From the NCBI RefSeq assembly GCF_007860095.1, contig NZ_SJPT01000001.1:510212-574211 (forward strand): a stretch of 64,000 bases of DNA, in the 5' to 3' direction. Source of the stretch: Novipirellula galeiformis. Lineage in GTDB: Bacteria; Planctomycetota; Planctomycetia; Pirellulales; Pirellulaceae. The notes below the pieces were generated by a model. The model saw nothing but the letters and a program-made list of their open reading frames with translations. It was not told the origin of the DNA and made no database searches. Positions 27,557-37,624 of this stretch are shown one piece after another (within the stretch, counting starts at the first letter, position 1; each line of letters opens with the position of its first letter). Both the position numbers and the translations under genes were made by a program.

Positions 27557-28366
27557 TTAGGCTTCGACCACGATGGTTTGGGCGAGTTTATCGTGCAAGG
27601 TTTCGTGCCCCTGAGTGAACAAATAAACGAGGTCAGCAATCGCAATGAATCCGCCGATCACGGGGATTGCTGTGATCGCGCCAAAGCCAATGTTTCGTAT
27701 CAGCACGCCATGCAGGAAGCCAACTTGGACCCCGGTTTGTTTGTCCACGATTCGCGTTTTTACGATCTTCTTGCCGAGGCTTTGCCCGGACATCGAGATC
27801 AGCACCATATTGATGATGAACGGAATGCTTCCTAGGAAGAATAAGGCAAACATCAAGACGAGGCCGATTCCGGCCGCGGCTTCATCGCCGGCACCGTCTG
27901 CCGCCGGCGCCACTAACATGACGACGAGCATTCCCGCAACGAATCCGGTCATGTTGAACAAGCCGTCAATCACGGCGCCCGCAATTCGCTGGCCGATGCT
28001 GGCGATATTTCCGCTGTTTCGCGAATGTGCCGATCCCGCCGCGCCGACTGCGTAAGGGTTTATGCCACCCGTAGCGGCCCCCGGACGCGATGCCGCACGC
28101 ACGGGTTGTTGCAAGTCGTCGTCGGTCAACTCGTCAAACATCGCCGGGTCAAGGTCGCCCATCGAGGATTCGGCGGATTGCGGTGCGGGACGCGCCGCGG
28201 CAGGTCGCGAGGGAGTCGCGGCCCCGGACGGGCGTGCCGCTACGGCTGGTTTGGCTGCACCGCCGGGAGCCCGTAACTGTTTTCCACAGGGGCATTTAAC
28301 GACTTTTCCCGCAGCGGATTCTGGGATATTCAAGACCGCAGAACAGGCGGGGCATTTGATCTTCAT
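27557..28366 (-). CDS. RDD-family membrane protein with N-terminal zinc ribbon
   Basis: 269 residues. The N terminus is a short zinc-ribbon-like domain (MKIKCPACSAVL, then VKCPCGKQL), followed by an Ala/Pro-rich linker (about 40-115). The C-terminal RDD domain (about 122-269) has three membrane helices with the R-x-x-A-x-x-I-D segment QRIAGAVIDGLF. ATG at 28366 is preferred to TTG at 28390. The function is unknown; RDD proteins may act in ion exchange. Confidence 0.82.
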   Translation of the reverse strand: MKIKCPACSAVLNIPESAAGKVVKCPCGKQLRAPGGAAKPAVAARPSGAATPSRPAAARPAPQSAESSMGDLDPAMFDELTDDDLQQPVRAASRPGAATGGINPYAVGAAGSAHSRNSGNIASIGQRIAGAVIDGLFNMTGFVAGMLVVMLVAPAADGAGDEAAAGIGLVLMFALFFLGSIPFIINMVLISMSGQSLGKKIVKTRIVDKQTGVQVGFLHGVLIRNIGFGAITAIPVIGGFIAIADLVYLFTQGHETLHDKLAQTIVVEA

Positions 28367-28519
28367 GAGCGGAGGGCAAACAGGAGGCAATGGGAATGCA
28401 GAAAAGTAGAGAACGCAACAGTGATCGCGTTTATATCTTAGTCCCTTTTCGGCAGTGGAGCACTGCTGATTCGATCTTGGTTGCCCAACACAAATGGCTG
28501 TTCAAGACGAACGAGGGAC

Positions 28520-30466
28520 TTAAGGCGAAAGCGTGGGAACCGACTCATTCATTTGCAGATGAATCATGTCGCGATAATGACCGACTCGGCTGAGCAATTG
28601 CTCGTGGGTGCCCACGTCGGCGATCCGGCCATCTTCGAGCACGACGATCTTGTCGGCGCCCACGATCGTGCTCAAGCGGTGTGCGATCACAAACGCCGTG
28701 CGCCCTTTCAATAGATCGCCGAGACTTTGCTGGATCAGCCGTTCGCTTTCGCTGTCCAGATTACTGGTCGCCTCGTCCAGAATCAAGATTCGCGGATCGG
28801 CGAGGATCGCGCGTGCGATTGCTAACCGTTGACGTTGGCCTCCGGAGAGCTTGACGCCGCGTTCACCGATGATCGAATCGTAGCCCTTCGGCAATGCGTT
28901 AATAAACTGATCCGCCGCGGCAGCTTGAGCGGCTTCGGCGATCTGTGAATCGGTCGCGTTGCGTCGCGCGTAGGCGATGTTTTCACGGATCGTACCGTCG
29001 AACATAAAGACATCTTGCTCGACGATGCCCAGCAGTCGGCGATAGCTTTCAAGTTGAATGTCCTTTAAATCACGCCCATCGAGCTGGATCGAGCCGGTGT
29101 TGGGATCGTAGAAGCGAGCGATCAAGTTGGTCAGCGTCGTTTTGCCTGCGCCGCTGCGTCCGACCAATGCCACCGTTTCGCCCGCATTCACCTCGAGCGT
29201 GATGTCGCTGAGCACCTGAGTCTCGGACCCCGGGTACGAGAATGAGACGTTGGTGATCGAGATTTTTCCCTCGACTCGATTGCGATCGAGCGTGACCGCT
29301 TCGGCGCGGCTCGGCAACTCTTCTTCGATCTCCAAAACATCGAGCACGCGATCGAGCCCGGCCAGATTGTTTTGGAAACCGACGGCGCTGCCGGCCAATG
29401 TGGCCAGCGGGTCGAGCAGCATCGTCAAGTAAACCAAGAACATCATCAGATCACCGAGCGTCAATTCGGAATGGATGATTTGATAACCGCCATACAGTAG
29501 TAGCCCGGTCGAAGCCAATGGGATGATGACTTCCCAAACGGTCTCGATGATCCGTGTCCACCACCATGTGAAGAGTTGTTGGCGAACTAGATAGCTGCCC
29601 TCACGCACAAAGCGAGTCGATTCGCTACGGCTGCGCGCGAACGTTCGCACGACTCGGATGCCACCAAACGTTTCAGTCGCGGAGGCATCGATCTTTTGCC
29701 GCTGCATGCGGATGTCTTTGTAGAGCGGCCGAATGCGGTTGATCCAAGTCCGATGCGTGACCCACACCACGGGCAGCAACAGCAGTCCGCCGAGCATCAA
29801 TTTCCAATCGACCAGCATCAGGATCACGAGGCTGCCGATAAATTGGACGATTGCCCGCCAGGGGTTATACAGGATGCTGAAGATCAGTTCGGCGACACCG
29901 CCGGCGTCTTCGCGAATCAGGCTGGCCACCCCACCGCTCTTCATGTCGTAAACGTTTTGCAGCGGCAATCGGATGGCGTGATCAAACACTCGGCGACGGA
30001 TGCCGACTTGGGCCTGGTTGACGGCCTTGGTCGCGATCCAGCGGCTCGATAGATGCGCGATGGTGGCCAGGATCGTGACGAGGGTCACGATGCCCGCGAT
30101 CGCCAATAGCAGCGAAAACGGTTCGCTCGGTAAGCCGAGCCCCGATGTCCAACCCGGCAGCGGTTTGTGGGGCGTGGAAAGAGCCGAGTCGATGGCGAGT
30201 TTTGTGCCGACCGGCGGAATCAACCGCAGCACAATGCCAACGGTCAACAACCCAATCGCCCCAGCGATTTGTCGGTGATAGCTGCTGATCAGGCGAATGA
30301 ATTCGCGAAACAGTTCCCAGAAACCTCGCTCGCGGGTGCCGAGTTTACGGGCGCTTCGTCCCGAGCCATGATGGGAATGGCTCTCGGCTGTTTTGGCGCG
30401 CGATTGGCGCTGGCGAATTTTTTCGCGGTAACTGGAAAAACGGCTGCGGCTTGGCTCGATAGGCAT
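28520..30466 (-). CDS. ABC exporter with fused permease and ATPase (MsbA-like)
   Basis: 648 residues. After an N-terminal basic cytoplasmic stretch (1-55), six membrane helices (about 60-340) are followed by a nucleotide-binding domain: Walker A GRSGAGKTT, ABC signature LSGGQRQR, Walker B ILILDEAT and H-loop AHRLS. All catalytic motifs are intact. It is a half transporter and would act as a homodimer, probably for lipid or drug export. It lies 76 bp downstream of two ABC-2 permeases on the same strand, but cannot itself supply their ATPase without its own permease. Confidence 0.92.
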   Translation of the reverse strand: MPIEPSRSRFSSYREKIRQRQSRAKTAESHSHHGSGRSARKLGTRERGFWELFREFIRLISSYHRQIAGAIGLLTVGIVLRLIPPVGTKLAIDSALSTPHKPLPGWTSGLGLPSEPFSLLLAIAGIVTLVTILATIAHLSSRWIATKAVNQAQVGIRRRVFDHAIRLPLQNVYDMKSGGVASLIREDAGGVAELIFSILYNPWRAIVQFIGSLVILMLVDWKLMLGGLLLLPVVWVTHRTWINRIRPLYKDIRMQRQKIDASATETFGGIRVVRTFARSRSESTRFVREGSYLVRQQLFTWWWTRIIETVWEVIIPLASTGLLLYGGYQIIHSELTLGDLMMFLVYLTMLLDPLATLAGSAVGFQNNLAGLDRVLDVLEIEEELPSRAEAVTLDRNRVEGKISITNVSFSYPGSETQVLSDITLEVNAGETVALVGRSGAGKTTLTNLIARFYDPNTGSIQLDGRDLKDIQLESYRRLLGIVEQDVFMFDGTIRENIAYARRNATDSQIAEAAQAAAADQFINALPKGYDSIIGERGVKLSGGQRQRLAIARAILADPRILILDEATSNLDSESERLIQQSLGDLLKGRTAFVIAHRLSTIVGADKIVVLEDGRIADVGTHEQLLSRVGHYRDMIHLQMNESVPTLSP

Positions 30467-30542
30467 CCCTTATTGGTAGTCAGGATGGCCAAAATTGGCA
30501 ACGGGCCTGTTTGGGGGCGAGTGGTTTTAGTAGTCCTTCCCG

Positions 30543-31424
30543 TTACGAACTGGCACTGCGGTAGCTCAACAGGGCTTTCTTAAATACCCAGCGGCTTAGC
30601 AGGACGCTCATCAACGTGGCGGCCACGGCCCACACGACTAGCATGATCTCCCAATCGGTGCGCGGCTGGATCGGCTTGGCTAACAGCCGAGCGGGAACGT
30701 TGACCACCAATAGCACTGGCACCACAAAGGTAAAGAATCCGTAGAGCGGGGTGCCCCAACCACGATTGTAAATTTCCATCGGGTAGCGGCTGAAATTGGT
30801 GATGTAGAACCAAAAATTGTACAGCGTTTGGTTGCGACCCAACCAAATGCTCGTCGCGCTCAACGAGATCATCAAGCTGTACATAATCGCCACACCACAG
30901 CCGATAAACACGACGTACAACACCGCCGATAATAACGTAGGAACCATCGGATTCACTTCACGCGTCGCCAAGGAGTAGAGCGCGGCCACCAAAATTACCA
31001 ATCCGGCTGCGAAATTCGATAGCGCGCTCCAATCGATGCGTCGGAACGAAATCAGAAATTGAGTATCAATCGGTTTAAGCAATGCGAAGTCCAAGCCCCC
31101 GGTGCGAATCAATTCACTGAACTCTTCCGCATTGGGCATGAAGAACGCTTGCACCAAACTATTGATAAACCAAGTCGTCGCGAGAAAAACGAAGAACTTG
31201 TCGCGGTCCCATCCCGATCCCTCCCCGATCGTATTGGTGTACTGGAAAATGATCATGTAAAAGCCAACGTTCATCAACGTCCAACCGACGCTGCTGATGC
31301 ACTGCAGGAAAAAATTCATGCGAAACGTCATGTCACGCACGAGCGAATTGCGTGCAAACGTCAAAAAGACTTTCCAGTAGTTGGGAGCAATTTTTGGGGG
31401 AGTTTCCGCGGGTTTCGATGTCAT
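30543..31424 (-). CDS. ABC-2 type permease, DUF990 family (second subunit)
   Basis: 293 residues with six predicted helices. It matches the DUF990 pattern with EEFSELIRTGGLDFALLKP and a central NFWFYITNFSRYPMEIY. ATG at 31424 sits 4 bp after the preceding stop, and GGAGGTTAACGTC before it is a strong ribosome binding site formed from the end of the upstream gene. It presumably pairs with the upstream permease as a heterodimer. Confidence 0.85.
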   Translation of the reverse strand: MTSKPAETPPKIAPNYWKVFLTFARNSLVRDMTFRMNFFLQCISSVGWTLMNVGFYMIIFQYTNTIGEGSGWDRDKFFVFLATTWFINSLVQAFFMPNAEEFSELIRTGGLDFALLKPIDTQFLISFRRIDWSALSNFAAGLVILVAALYSLATREVNPMVPTLLSAVLYVVFIGCGVAIMYSLMISLSATSIWLGRNQTLYNFWFYITNFSRYPMEIYNRGWGTPLYGFFTFVVPVLLVVNVPARLLAKPIQPRTDWEIMLVVWAVAATLMSVLLSRWVFKKALLSYRSASS

Positions 31425-31428
31425 GACG

Positions 31429-32316
31429 TTAACCTCCGTATCCGCTGTAACGTTTCATGCCACGCGAATAAGCGAACCGGCATACGACGATGAAGAAGAT
31501 CAACCACGCGAATTGAATTCCCATTTCCATCGGCAATTCGTCCGCATCCACCTTGCCCAAGAAAATGGCGGCAGGGAAATACGCTAGATACTTAAAAGGC
31601 AGAAACTGGACGAACGGTTCAATGCTGTCGGGCAGCAGGGTCAGCGGAAACATGTGCCCCGACAAAAAGAAACTGAATAGCATGAACACAAACAACAGCG
31701 ACGAAACTTCCAGGAACCAAAAACCGATCATGCCGATCGCCGCTTCCATGAAGAAGCCGATCAAGAAACCCATGATCAAGGAAGTCACGAACGCGGCAAT
31801 AATGGGTAGGGGAGGCCAACCGTCGACGAAATAGCCGCGGCACAGAAAAAACACCAACGCAAACGGCGCCGCGGCAACGATGTAGTAGGTCAATTTGTGC
31901 GCGATCCGTGTCAATAACAGAAATCCAATCAAGTCGATCGGTTGCACGAGATAGCGTTTGATTTCTCCCTCGCGAATCTGTTGTGCGATCCCAGAGGCCA
32001 GGTTTGGCATACTGGAAAAGGCGCGTGCGATCATGGTCAGCAAGTAATACGCGATAATTTCCCGAAAGCCAAATTTGCCAATCGTAACCTCTTCACCGCT
32101 CTTGTTTGGCGAGATCGATTCGAAAACGGCGTACCACAGGAACACTTGCGTGATGATCGGCAAGAACCGCATCAGGGTGCCGAGGGCAAAGTCGCCTCGA
32201 TAGACCAGTCGTTCTTCGAGCGCGGTTCGCAGGATCACCCACCAAGTCGACAATCGCCATCGCAAACCGCTGTGGTGATGCGGCGGGCTCCATGCTTCTT
32301 CGGCGGTGGCGGACAT
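31429..32316 (-). CDS. ABC-2 type permease, DUF990 family (first subunit)
   Basis: 295 residues, six predicted helices, DUF990 hallmark REGEIKRYLVQPIDLIGF. In the common operon an ATPase gene precedes such a pair, but here the upstream DNA holds palindromes and a decayed transposase. ATG at 32316. The substrate is unknown. Confidence 0.85.
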   Translation of the reverse strand: MSATAEEAWSPPHHHSGLRWRLSTWWVILRTALEERLVYRGDFALGTLMRFLPIITQVFLWYAVFESISPNKSGEEVTIGKFGFREIIAYYLLTMIARAFSSMPNLASGIAQQIREGEIKRYLVQPIDLIGFLLLTRIAHKLTYYIVAAAPFALVFFLCRGYFVDGWPPLPIIAAFVTSLIMGFLIGFFMEAAIGMIGFWFLEVSSLLFVFMLFSFFLSGHMFPLTLLPDSIEPFVQFLPFKYLAYFPAAIFLGKVDADELPMEMGIQFAWLIFFIVVCRFAYSRGMKRYSGYGG

Positions 32317-32448
32317 AAAAGGGCGATTTTTGTGAAGGTCAATGGCTTGGAAGGCATCCTCAAACAGCGAGGCTGCTCGCGTATCCTACCCAAGCCGCGT
32401 TCAGAAAATAAGTGCGACAAATTTGGTTCCACTCCCCCGGGTGGCAAT

Positions 32449-32550
32449 GTCGTTGATCGCTCCTGCGATCAAAACGTGGGGTAGAATGATCGGTTGAGAG
32501 TGGAACGATTTTTCTTGCTTTTCGTTATGATCGCGGGAGCCATCAACGAC
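32449..32550. repeat. REP-like palindromes, left side of the transposase remnant
   Basis: A direct copy GTCGTTGATCGCTCCTGCGA (32449-) continues TCAAAACGTGGG, and an inverted copy ends ATCGCGGGAGCCATCAACGAC at 32550. Each contains the palindrome core GATCGC-N4-GCGATC or a degenerate form. Confidence 0.8.
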
Positions 32551-32577
32551 TTTGACAACGACTTTGAAAGGACCGTC

Positions 32578-33229
32578 ATGCATGGCGAGCTTTTTGACCC
32601 CCAGGCGGAGTTGTTGGTGCATGATCGCTTGCGGCCGCATTGGTCTCAGTCGGGGGCGATTGTGTTTGTCACGTTTCGCTGTATCGATTCGATCCCCAAA
32701 AGCGTGCTGCAGCGATGGGATCGCGAAAAAAATGATTGGCTCCGCCGACGTGGCCTACTGAAGTCACGGCACTGGTCCGATGTTCTCTCGACGCTCGAAG
32801 CACCACGGTATGTGGAGTTTAGCAAGCAATTTAATCGCTGTCGGGAGGATTCCTTGTCACTTGTCGCGGTCGTTGCCTGTTGCGTCGACCTGAGTTGGCA
32901 AGGATCGTTGGTGACGCACTGATGCATTTTGATGGCGAACGTTACGCCTTGGGTGACTTTGTCGTGATGCCCAATCATGTGCATTTACTGGCGGCATTCC
33001 CGGATGCGGATGCCATGGAAAAACAGTTTGGTTCGTGGCTTCATTTCACTGCGTTTCGCATCCATCAAGCAATCGGTGAACGAGGTCATTTTGGCAACAA
33101 GAGCCCTTCGACCACTTGGTCCGCAGTCTCAAGCAATACGAGTACTTGGTAAAGTACATCGAAAGAAATCCAGAGAAGGCGGGCTTGAAGCCCGGCGAGT
33201 ACGTCTACCGTCGTGGCCAAAGTCGTTGA
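32578..33229 (+). pseudogene. REP-associated tyrosine (Y1) transposase, frameshifted
   Basis: The reading continues through all three frames in order: 32578 to about 32855 (MHGELFDPQAELLVHDRL, FVTFR), about 32860 to 33092 (CRGRCLLRRPELARIVGDAL, then VVMPNHVHLL, the HUH-type His pair of the family), and 33093 to 33229 (FWQQEPFDHLVRS, LVKYIERNPEKAGLKPGEY). Two single-base deletions explain both frame changes; the second falls in a T run at 33091-33094. The stop TGA lies inside the right-hand palindrome. Not functional as it stands. Confidence 0.85.
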
Positions 33230-33356
33230 TCGCTCCCGCGATCAAAACGTGGGAATGTCGTTGATCGCTCCTGCGATCAAAGCGGGGATTACACTGGTCG
33301 TTAGCGGGGCAAGAGGATTCTTGCTTCGCGTTATGATCGCGGAGCGATCAACGACT
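33221..33356. repeat. REP-like palindromes, right side of the transposase remnant
   Basis: Two direct copies start at 33222 and 33258 (GTCGTTGATCGCTC(C/T)(C)GCGATCAAA) and one inverted copy ends at 33354 (ATCGCGGAGCGATCAACGAC). The arms match those on the left side of the remnant. Confidence 0.82.
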
Positions 33357-33404
33357 ATAATGCCCTGCCCTGCCCTCCCCTGTTTTTTACTGCAAGGACT
33401 TTCC

Positions 33405-34322
33405 ATGACCCGACCGCCCCTGTTGCAATCCCTCTCGTTCTTAGTTTGCCTGTGCTTGGCAAATTCCTCGGTCGTATTCGCCGAACAGCCGGCGAATACG
33501 ACCGAGCCGCTTTGGCCCGCTGGGATTCCTGGAGTCGAGTTGACCGGGGACGGCGATGTTCCAAGCTTGATCATCACCAAGGCCGAATCGGACACACCCA
33601 CCGCGGCGGTTGTGATCTTGCCGGGCGGCGGATACGGAGGTCACGCGATGGGACACGAGGGGCATGAATTTGCCGCTTGGTTTCATTCGATGGGAATGTC
33701 CTCGGCGATCTGTACCTACCGCTTGCGTGGCAAGGGGAACGACGGGAAAGGTTATGGGCACCCCGCCCCGATGCAGGATGCTCAGCGTGCGATCCAAACG
33801 CTGCGGGCTCGCGCCAAGGAGCTGAACATCGACCCGAATCGGATTGGCGTGATCGGTTTCTCCGCTGGCGGTCATCTCTGTTCGACCGTTTCCACTCATT
33901 TTGCCGAAGCGAACGAGGCGTCCGAAGATCCGGTCCAACGTGTCTCTTCGCGGCCCGACTTTAGCATCTTGTGTTACGCCGTGCTGTCGCTCGGAAAGCC
34001 GCACACGCATAAGGGAAGTCAGCGGAATTTGTTAGGCGTGAATCCTGCTCCAGAACTGCTTGCTTCGCTCGACACGCCGACGCAAGTCAGCGCCAAGACT
34101 CCACCCACGTTTTTGTTTCACACCGCACAAGACACCGCCGTGCCGGTCGAAAACAGCTTGCTGTACTACCGGGCCTGTGTGGAGCACAAAGTGCCGGTCG
34201 AAATGCATTTGTTCAATGATGGTTCCCACGGGCTTGGGTTGGCCAAGAAGGTGGATGGAGCGAATCAGTGGCCAGCGCTGTGTCAAACTTGGCTCACGCG
34301 TCTGGGGATGGTCAAACCGTAG
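33405..34322 (+). CDS. Exported alpha/beta hydrolase, acetyl-xylan-esterase-like
   Basis: 305 residues. A signal peptide covers about 1-27 (ends SVVFA). The core has the oxyanion segment ILPGGGYGGHA, the nucleophile elbow GFSAGGH (Ser), and the C-terminal GSHGLGLA with the catalytic histidine; an Asp near HTAQDTAVPVE completes the triad. The order fits the BD-FAE/acetyl esterase group acting on acylated polysaccharide. AAGGA precedes ATG at 33405; the open frame to 33213 runs through the REP palindromes and is excluded. Its last 11 bp overlap the convergent GltS-like gene. Confidence 0.87.
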   Translation: MTRPPLLQSLSFLVCLCLANSSVVFAEQPANTTEPLWPAGIPGVELTGDGDVPSLIITKAESDTPTAAVVILPGGGYGGHAMGHEGHEFAAWFHSMGMSSAICTYRLRGKGNDGKGYGHPAPMQDAQRAIQTLRARAKELNIDPNRIGVIGFSAGGHLCSTVSTHFAEANEASEDPVQRVSSRPDFSILCYAVLSLGKPHTHKGSQRNLLGVNPAPELLASLDTPTQVSAKTPPTFLFHTAQDTAVPVENSLLYYRACVEHKVPVEMHLFNDGSHGLGLAKKVDGANQWPALCQTWLTRLGMVKP

Positions 34323-35754
34323 CGGTTTGTTGCCAGCGCCGTCCCACGACAATCAGACAGGCCACGATCGCAGCGGCCGCCAGCGACGTGATACCCAGTG
34401 GGATTCGCTCGAGCACCAGTAGCGGCAACCCGATCGTCAACATTCCGCCTCCGATAAAGGGGGCGGAAAGCGGGGCCGCCAGTGCGTAGTTCTCCGCGGC
34501 GTCGGTTTCCAGATCGGGATCGACCAGACGCAGCAGAACAAACCCGGTCGCGGTCACGCCGGTCGACATCCCGTAGTTGATCAAGCCGAGTTCAAACCAG
34601 TGGTCACGCGGTAAAATCCAGCGGGAAATCAGCAACAGGCAGACGCCGGTCCAGATCGCACCGACAATCGCCAGGATCGAAAAGGGAACGATCATCGTCG
34701 CCACGGCGGCAATGTTCAACGACGCAATCGCGGCGACCACCAACACGTCCATCGCCGCGGACGAGAGCCGGCCGATTGATTCGCTGTCGATTCGATCTTC
34801 ACATCCCAGCAACCGGGTACAGCGGCGGACGATCAGCCCGCCAAACAAGGTGTAGATGAACAGCGGAAAGTCGAGGATTCGCGAAAACGACAACCGCGTG
34901 GACAATTGTTGGTTGGCAGCGTCGCGTAACGTGTCACTGGCAAACCAGTTGTCCGCGGCCCCAGCGGCCATCAGCACCACTTGCTGCATCGCCATCCCAA
35001 TCCCAAACGCCGTCATCAACCACAACGCTTGCAGTAGCAGTGGATCGAGAGTTTCACCGCGAATGGTTGCGTAACCGATGGGCACGCGGGGCGGCGGCGG
35101 CGCGGTAGCGTCGCTGGAAAGCGAATCGAGCGGCGAATCGAGCAGCGGAGCGTTTTTGTCGATGCGGGTTGTCGGAAACCATCCTCGCCGTGCCCCCAGA
35201 TTGATCCATCCAATCCCGCTGATCACTCCGTACACGAGTCCCACGGTGGCCATCAGAATGCCGAGATCGCGGCCTCCGATTAATGCGATCGATTCGTGTG
35301 TGAACACCTCGCCCATCGCCGCGGCCGTACCATGCCCACCGGCGAACCCGGTTTCGATCAGCATTCCAAACGAATTGGGAAGATCATAAAAAGGTTGGAT
35401 AAAGATCCACGTGGCAAGCAAGCCAACGGCGGTTTGTCCAAGCACGATGATCCACACCATCAACGCTTCGCGGCCCACGTCGCCCACGTTTTCCCTGTGT
35501 TGTGCAGGTTTGCGTTCTAGCAGCATGCCGGCAAACACCACCGCGATTAGCACGTTCGGCCAATCGCTCAACGTGCCGGCAATCGCTGCGGTGCTGACGC
35601 TGGCGGTTGCCGGAGCGAGTTGGATGATCGCTAACCCTAGCATTCCCGCGATCACGGATGCGGGGATATAGAGCCACTGGAAGATCCCAAATCGCACACG
35701 CAGTGCGACTCCGACTAGCAGCAGAAAGGTGACAAAGAGAAGTGCGGCAATCAT
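34312..35754 (-). CDS. Sodium/glutamate symporter-like membrane protein (GltS family)
   Basis: 480 residues with about 12 helices. The family motifs IPASVIAGMLGL near the start, and GFAGGHGTAAAMG with ATVGLVYGVI, are in GltS order. It is the last gene of the flagellar strand, 63 bp after fliO, with no evident promoter of its own, so it may be read from the same transcript. The transported solute is inferred from the family only. Confidence 0.82.
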   Translation of the reverse strand: MIAALLFVTFLLLVGVALRVRFGIFQWLYIPASVIAGMLGLAIIQLAPATASVSTAAIAGTLSDWPNVLIAVVFAGMLLERKPAQHRENVGDVGREALMVWIIVLGQTAVGLLATWIFIQPFYDLPNSFGMLIETGFAGGHGTAAAMGEVFTHESIALIGGRDLGILMATVGLVYGVISGIGWINLGARRGWFPTTRIDKNAPLLDSPLDSLSSDATAPPPPRVPIGYATIRGETLDPLLLQALWLMTAFGIGMAMQQVVLMAAGAADNWFASDTLRDAANQQLSTRLSFSRILDFPLFIYTLFGGLIVRRCTRLLGCEDRIDSESIGRLSSAAMDVLVVAAIASLNIAAVATMIVPFSILAIVGAIWTGVCLLLISRWILPRDHWFELGLINYGMSTGVTATGFVLLRLVDPDLETDAAENYALAAPLSAPFIGGGMLTIGLPLLVLERIPLGITSLAAAAIVACLIVVGRRWQQTATV

Positions 35755-35817
35755 GGCCGCGATTGTATCGGGTTTCGGTTCGATTGAAACGCGTCACTCC
35801 ACGAACAAAAACGCGTC

Positions 35818-36519
35818 TTACGCACTGGCGAACAAGCGGCCGCGACTGCGGGGCGACTCTGGCGACTCCGGCGGCGTGCCGACAAAACCCTTTTCCACAG
35901 GTTCGTGTTCAAACTCGCGAAGCGTGCTCGCGAAATTGCGTTTCGAGTCACCGATGCATGAAGCCGTTAGTTGTTGGACTTCATTGGGGTCGGTGATTTC
36001 CGACAACGGATGAATCCCCGTCGCCGTTTGTGCGACAACGATAATGCGACTGCCACAGCGAATCATCGAAACCTTGGTGCGTGAATCGATCGACGTGCTG
36101 CCCAGATTTTGAACGACCTCTTTGGGGATCACTCCGTGCGAGGACCCACCGGAACCGAAGCGGCGGGTGAGCCAAACGAAGCCTGCGAACAAACCGAGGA
36201 CCACAGCCAAGCTCGATGCGACGGTGAATCCGGGCACGGCAAGTTGGTTTTCTTTCGCCGGGGGTTCTTCGTTGGGCTTCGTCGTCGCGCGCGTTCGCTG
36301 TGACAAGGCTGGAAAGCCGCGAGCGATGACCGCCGGTGCCCCTGAACTCGCAGTCGGCGAGGCAGCGGTTTGTGGGGGCGATTCAGATGGAGCCGCCTGC
36401 GCATTCGGTTGAGAATACTGTTGCGCGGTCGCGGGCGAGATCCAGGCGGCTGACGCGACGACCCAAATGACGAGTAAACCGATGATCGGACGTGGCTTGG
36501 GATGGCAAGTCTTAGGCAC
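35818..36519 (-). CDS. fliO: Flagellar biosynthesis protein FliO
   Basis: 233 residues. An N-terminal hydrophobic segment (about 10-32), a Pro/Ser/Ala-rich linker, one central membrane helix (about 100-118) and a conserved cytoplasmic domain ([20 protein letters not shown]) match FliO, which supports FliP assembly in the export gate. The GTG start at 36519 has GGAG eleven bases upstream and overlaps fliN by 8 bp. fliP should follow but a symporter gene follows instead. Confidence 0.85.
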   Translation of the reverse strand: MPKTCHPKPRPIIGLLVIWVVASAAWISPATAQQYSQPNAQAAPSESPPQTAASPTASSGAPAVIARGFPALSQRTRATTKPNEEPPAKENQLAVPGFTVASSLAVVLGLFAGFVWLTRRFGSGGSSHGVIPKEVVQNLGSTSIDSRTKVSMIRCGSRIIVVAQTATGIHPLSEITDPNEVQQLTASCIGDSKRNFASTLREFEHEPVEKGFVGTPPESPESPRSRGRLFASA

Positions 36520-36985
36520 TGATCAACTCCGTGACGCGAACACAGAAGTTATCGTTCATGACCAGCACCTCACCGCGAGCGATGAGTTTGCCGTTGACGA
36601 AGATGTCAACCGGATCGCCCGCGAGTTTGTCGAGCGCAACGACGGAGCCGCTGCGAAGCTGGAGCACCTCCTCGAGTCGCATTTGGGTGCGGCCGAGTTC
36701 GATGCGCAGATCGAGTTCGACTTCGCCTAGCAAGTCGATCGGTTGACGCGTGCCCACCGAATGATCCTGCTCGAGATCGCCCAGGTTGTAGGGTTCTGGC
36801 TTTCCCGAATTCCCAACGCCTTGACCGGCGGCTTGGTCGAGATTACCCGAGGCTTCGGCCAGCAGTTTTTCGATGTCATCCATACCCAGATGTTCTTCTT
36901 GGGATGGCGAGGTCGGTGTTTCGATCTGCTTCGCCGCGGAAGGATCGCTGGTCGTGTCGGGGTCAGGCTTGGTTGGATCAGGCAC
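36512..36985 (-). CDS. fliN: Flagellar motor switch protein FliN
   Basis: 157 residues. An acidic N-terminal extension (1-70) precedes the SpoA domain (about 78-155: [20 protein letters not shown], then [20 protein letters not shown]). FliN forms the C-ring with FliM and FliG. The GTG start at 36985 is supported by AAGGA; a later ATG at 36883 is possible. No fliM gene lies before it. Confidence 0.9.
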   Translation of the reverse strand: MPDPTKPDPDTTSDPSAAKQIETPTSPSQEEHLGMDDIEKLLAEASGNLDQAAGQGVGNSGKPEPYNLGDLEQDHSVGTRQPIDLLGEVELDLRIELGRTQMRLEEVLQLRSGSVVALDKLAGDPVDIFVNGKLIARGEVLVMNDNFCVRVTELISA

Positions 36986-37075
36986 TGGCTAGGTCCTTCG
37001 GTGGACGACGGGTTTCACGCAGCGTTTCCCGGCCCGCTCGCTTTTTGAATGGCGATGTGGCGGATCGCGTGCGTT

Positions 37076-37624
37076 TTATTCCTCGCGTAGCTGGTAGTCG
37101 TGGAATCCAACTCCGAGCAAATAATCTTCGGCGAGTAAGTGGTTAGATGTCGTCAAAATCCGTCTTTCAAGCAACCCCAATTGGTTTTCTTGGAGTTCCG
37201 TTAGCGCGCTGGTGCGGATTTTCATCCGAATCGCATGTCGTATACGCCCCTGTTTTTCCGCCAATTCGGCCTTCATCGCCTCGGCGTTCTTGTTGCGGAC
37301 CAAGCCGTACAGCCGCAATTCAATTGTGTATTCACGCTCGGTATCGATGGGGCTAAAGGTTTCGCCGAACGTTCCTAGGTCGATTTCCATGACTTCGTTC
37401 TCGTCGTTGGCCTTTTCCGCCGCTTCGACCTCGTCCTTTTGCACCGATTTGATCAATTTCGCTTCGGCCAACGCGCTGACCTCTTCGGCACTCGGCACCA
37501 TCAAAAAGAACATCGCCGATTCGAGTAACACGATCACGCCCACAAACGCGATCACGAGCCCACGCCCGACTCCTGCTTTTTGGGGGGGAGTGTTTTCGTT
37601 GCTAGCTTCTTTTGTTTCAGCCAT
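37076..37624 (-). CDS. fliL: Flagellar basal-body-associated protein FliL
   Basis: 182 residues. One N-terminal membrane helix (about 23-43), then an acidic linker and a periplasmic FliL domain with the hallmark pairs of beta strands (REYTIELRLYGLV) ending near residue 175. FliL strengthens the stator-rotor contact. Its ATG overlaps the motB stop (TAATG), so translation is coupled. Confidence 0.85.
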   Translation of the reverse strand: MAETKEASNENTPPQKAGVGRGLVIAFVGVIVLLESAMFFLMVPSAEEVSALAEAKLIKSVQKDEVEAAEKANDENEVMEIDLGTFGETFSPIDTEREYTIELRLYGLVRNKNAEAMKAELAEKQGRIRHAIRMKIRTSALTELQENQLGLLERRILTTSNHLLAEDYLLGVGFHDYQLREE

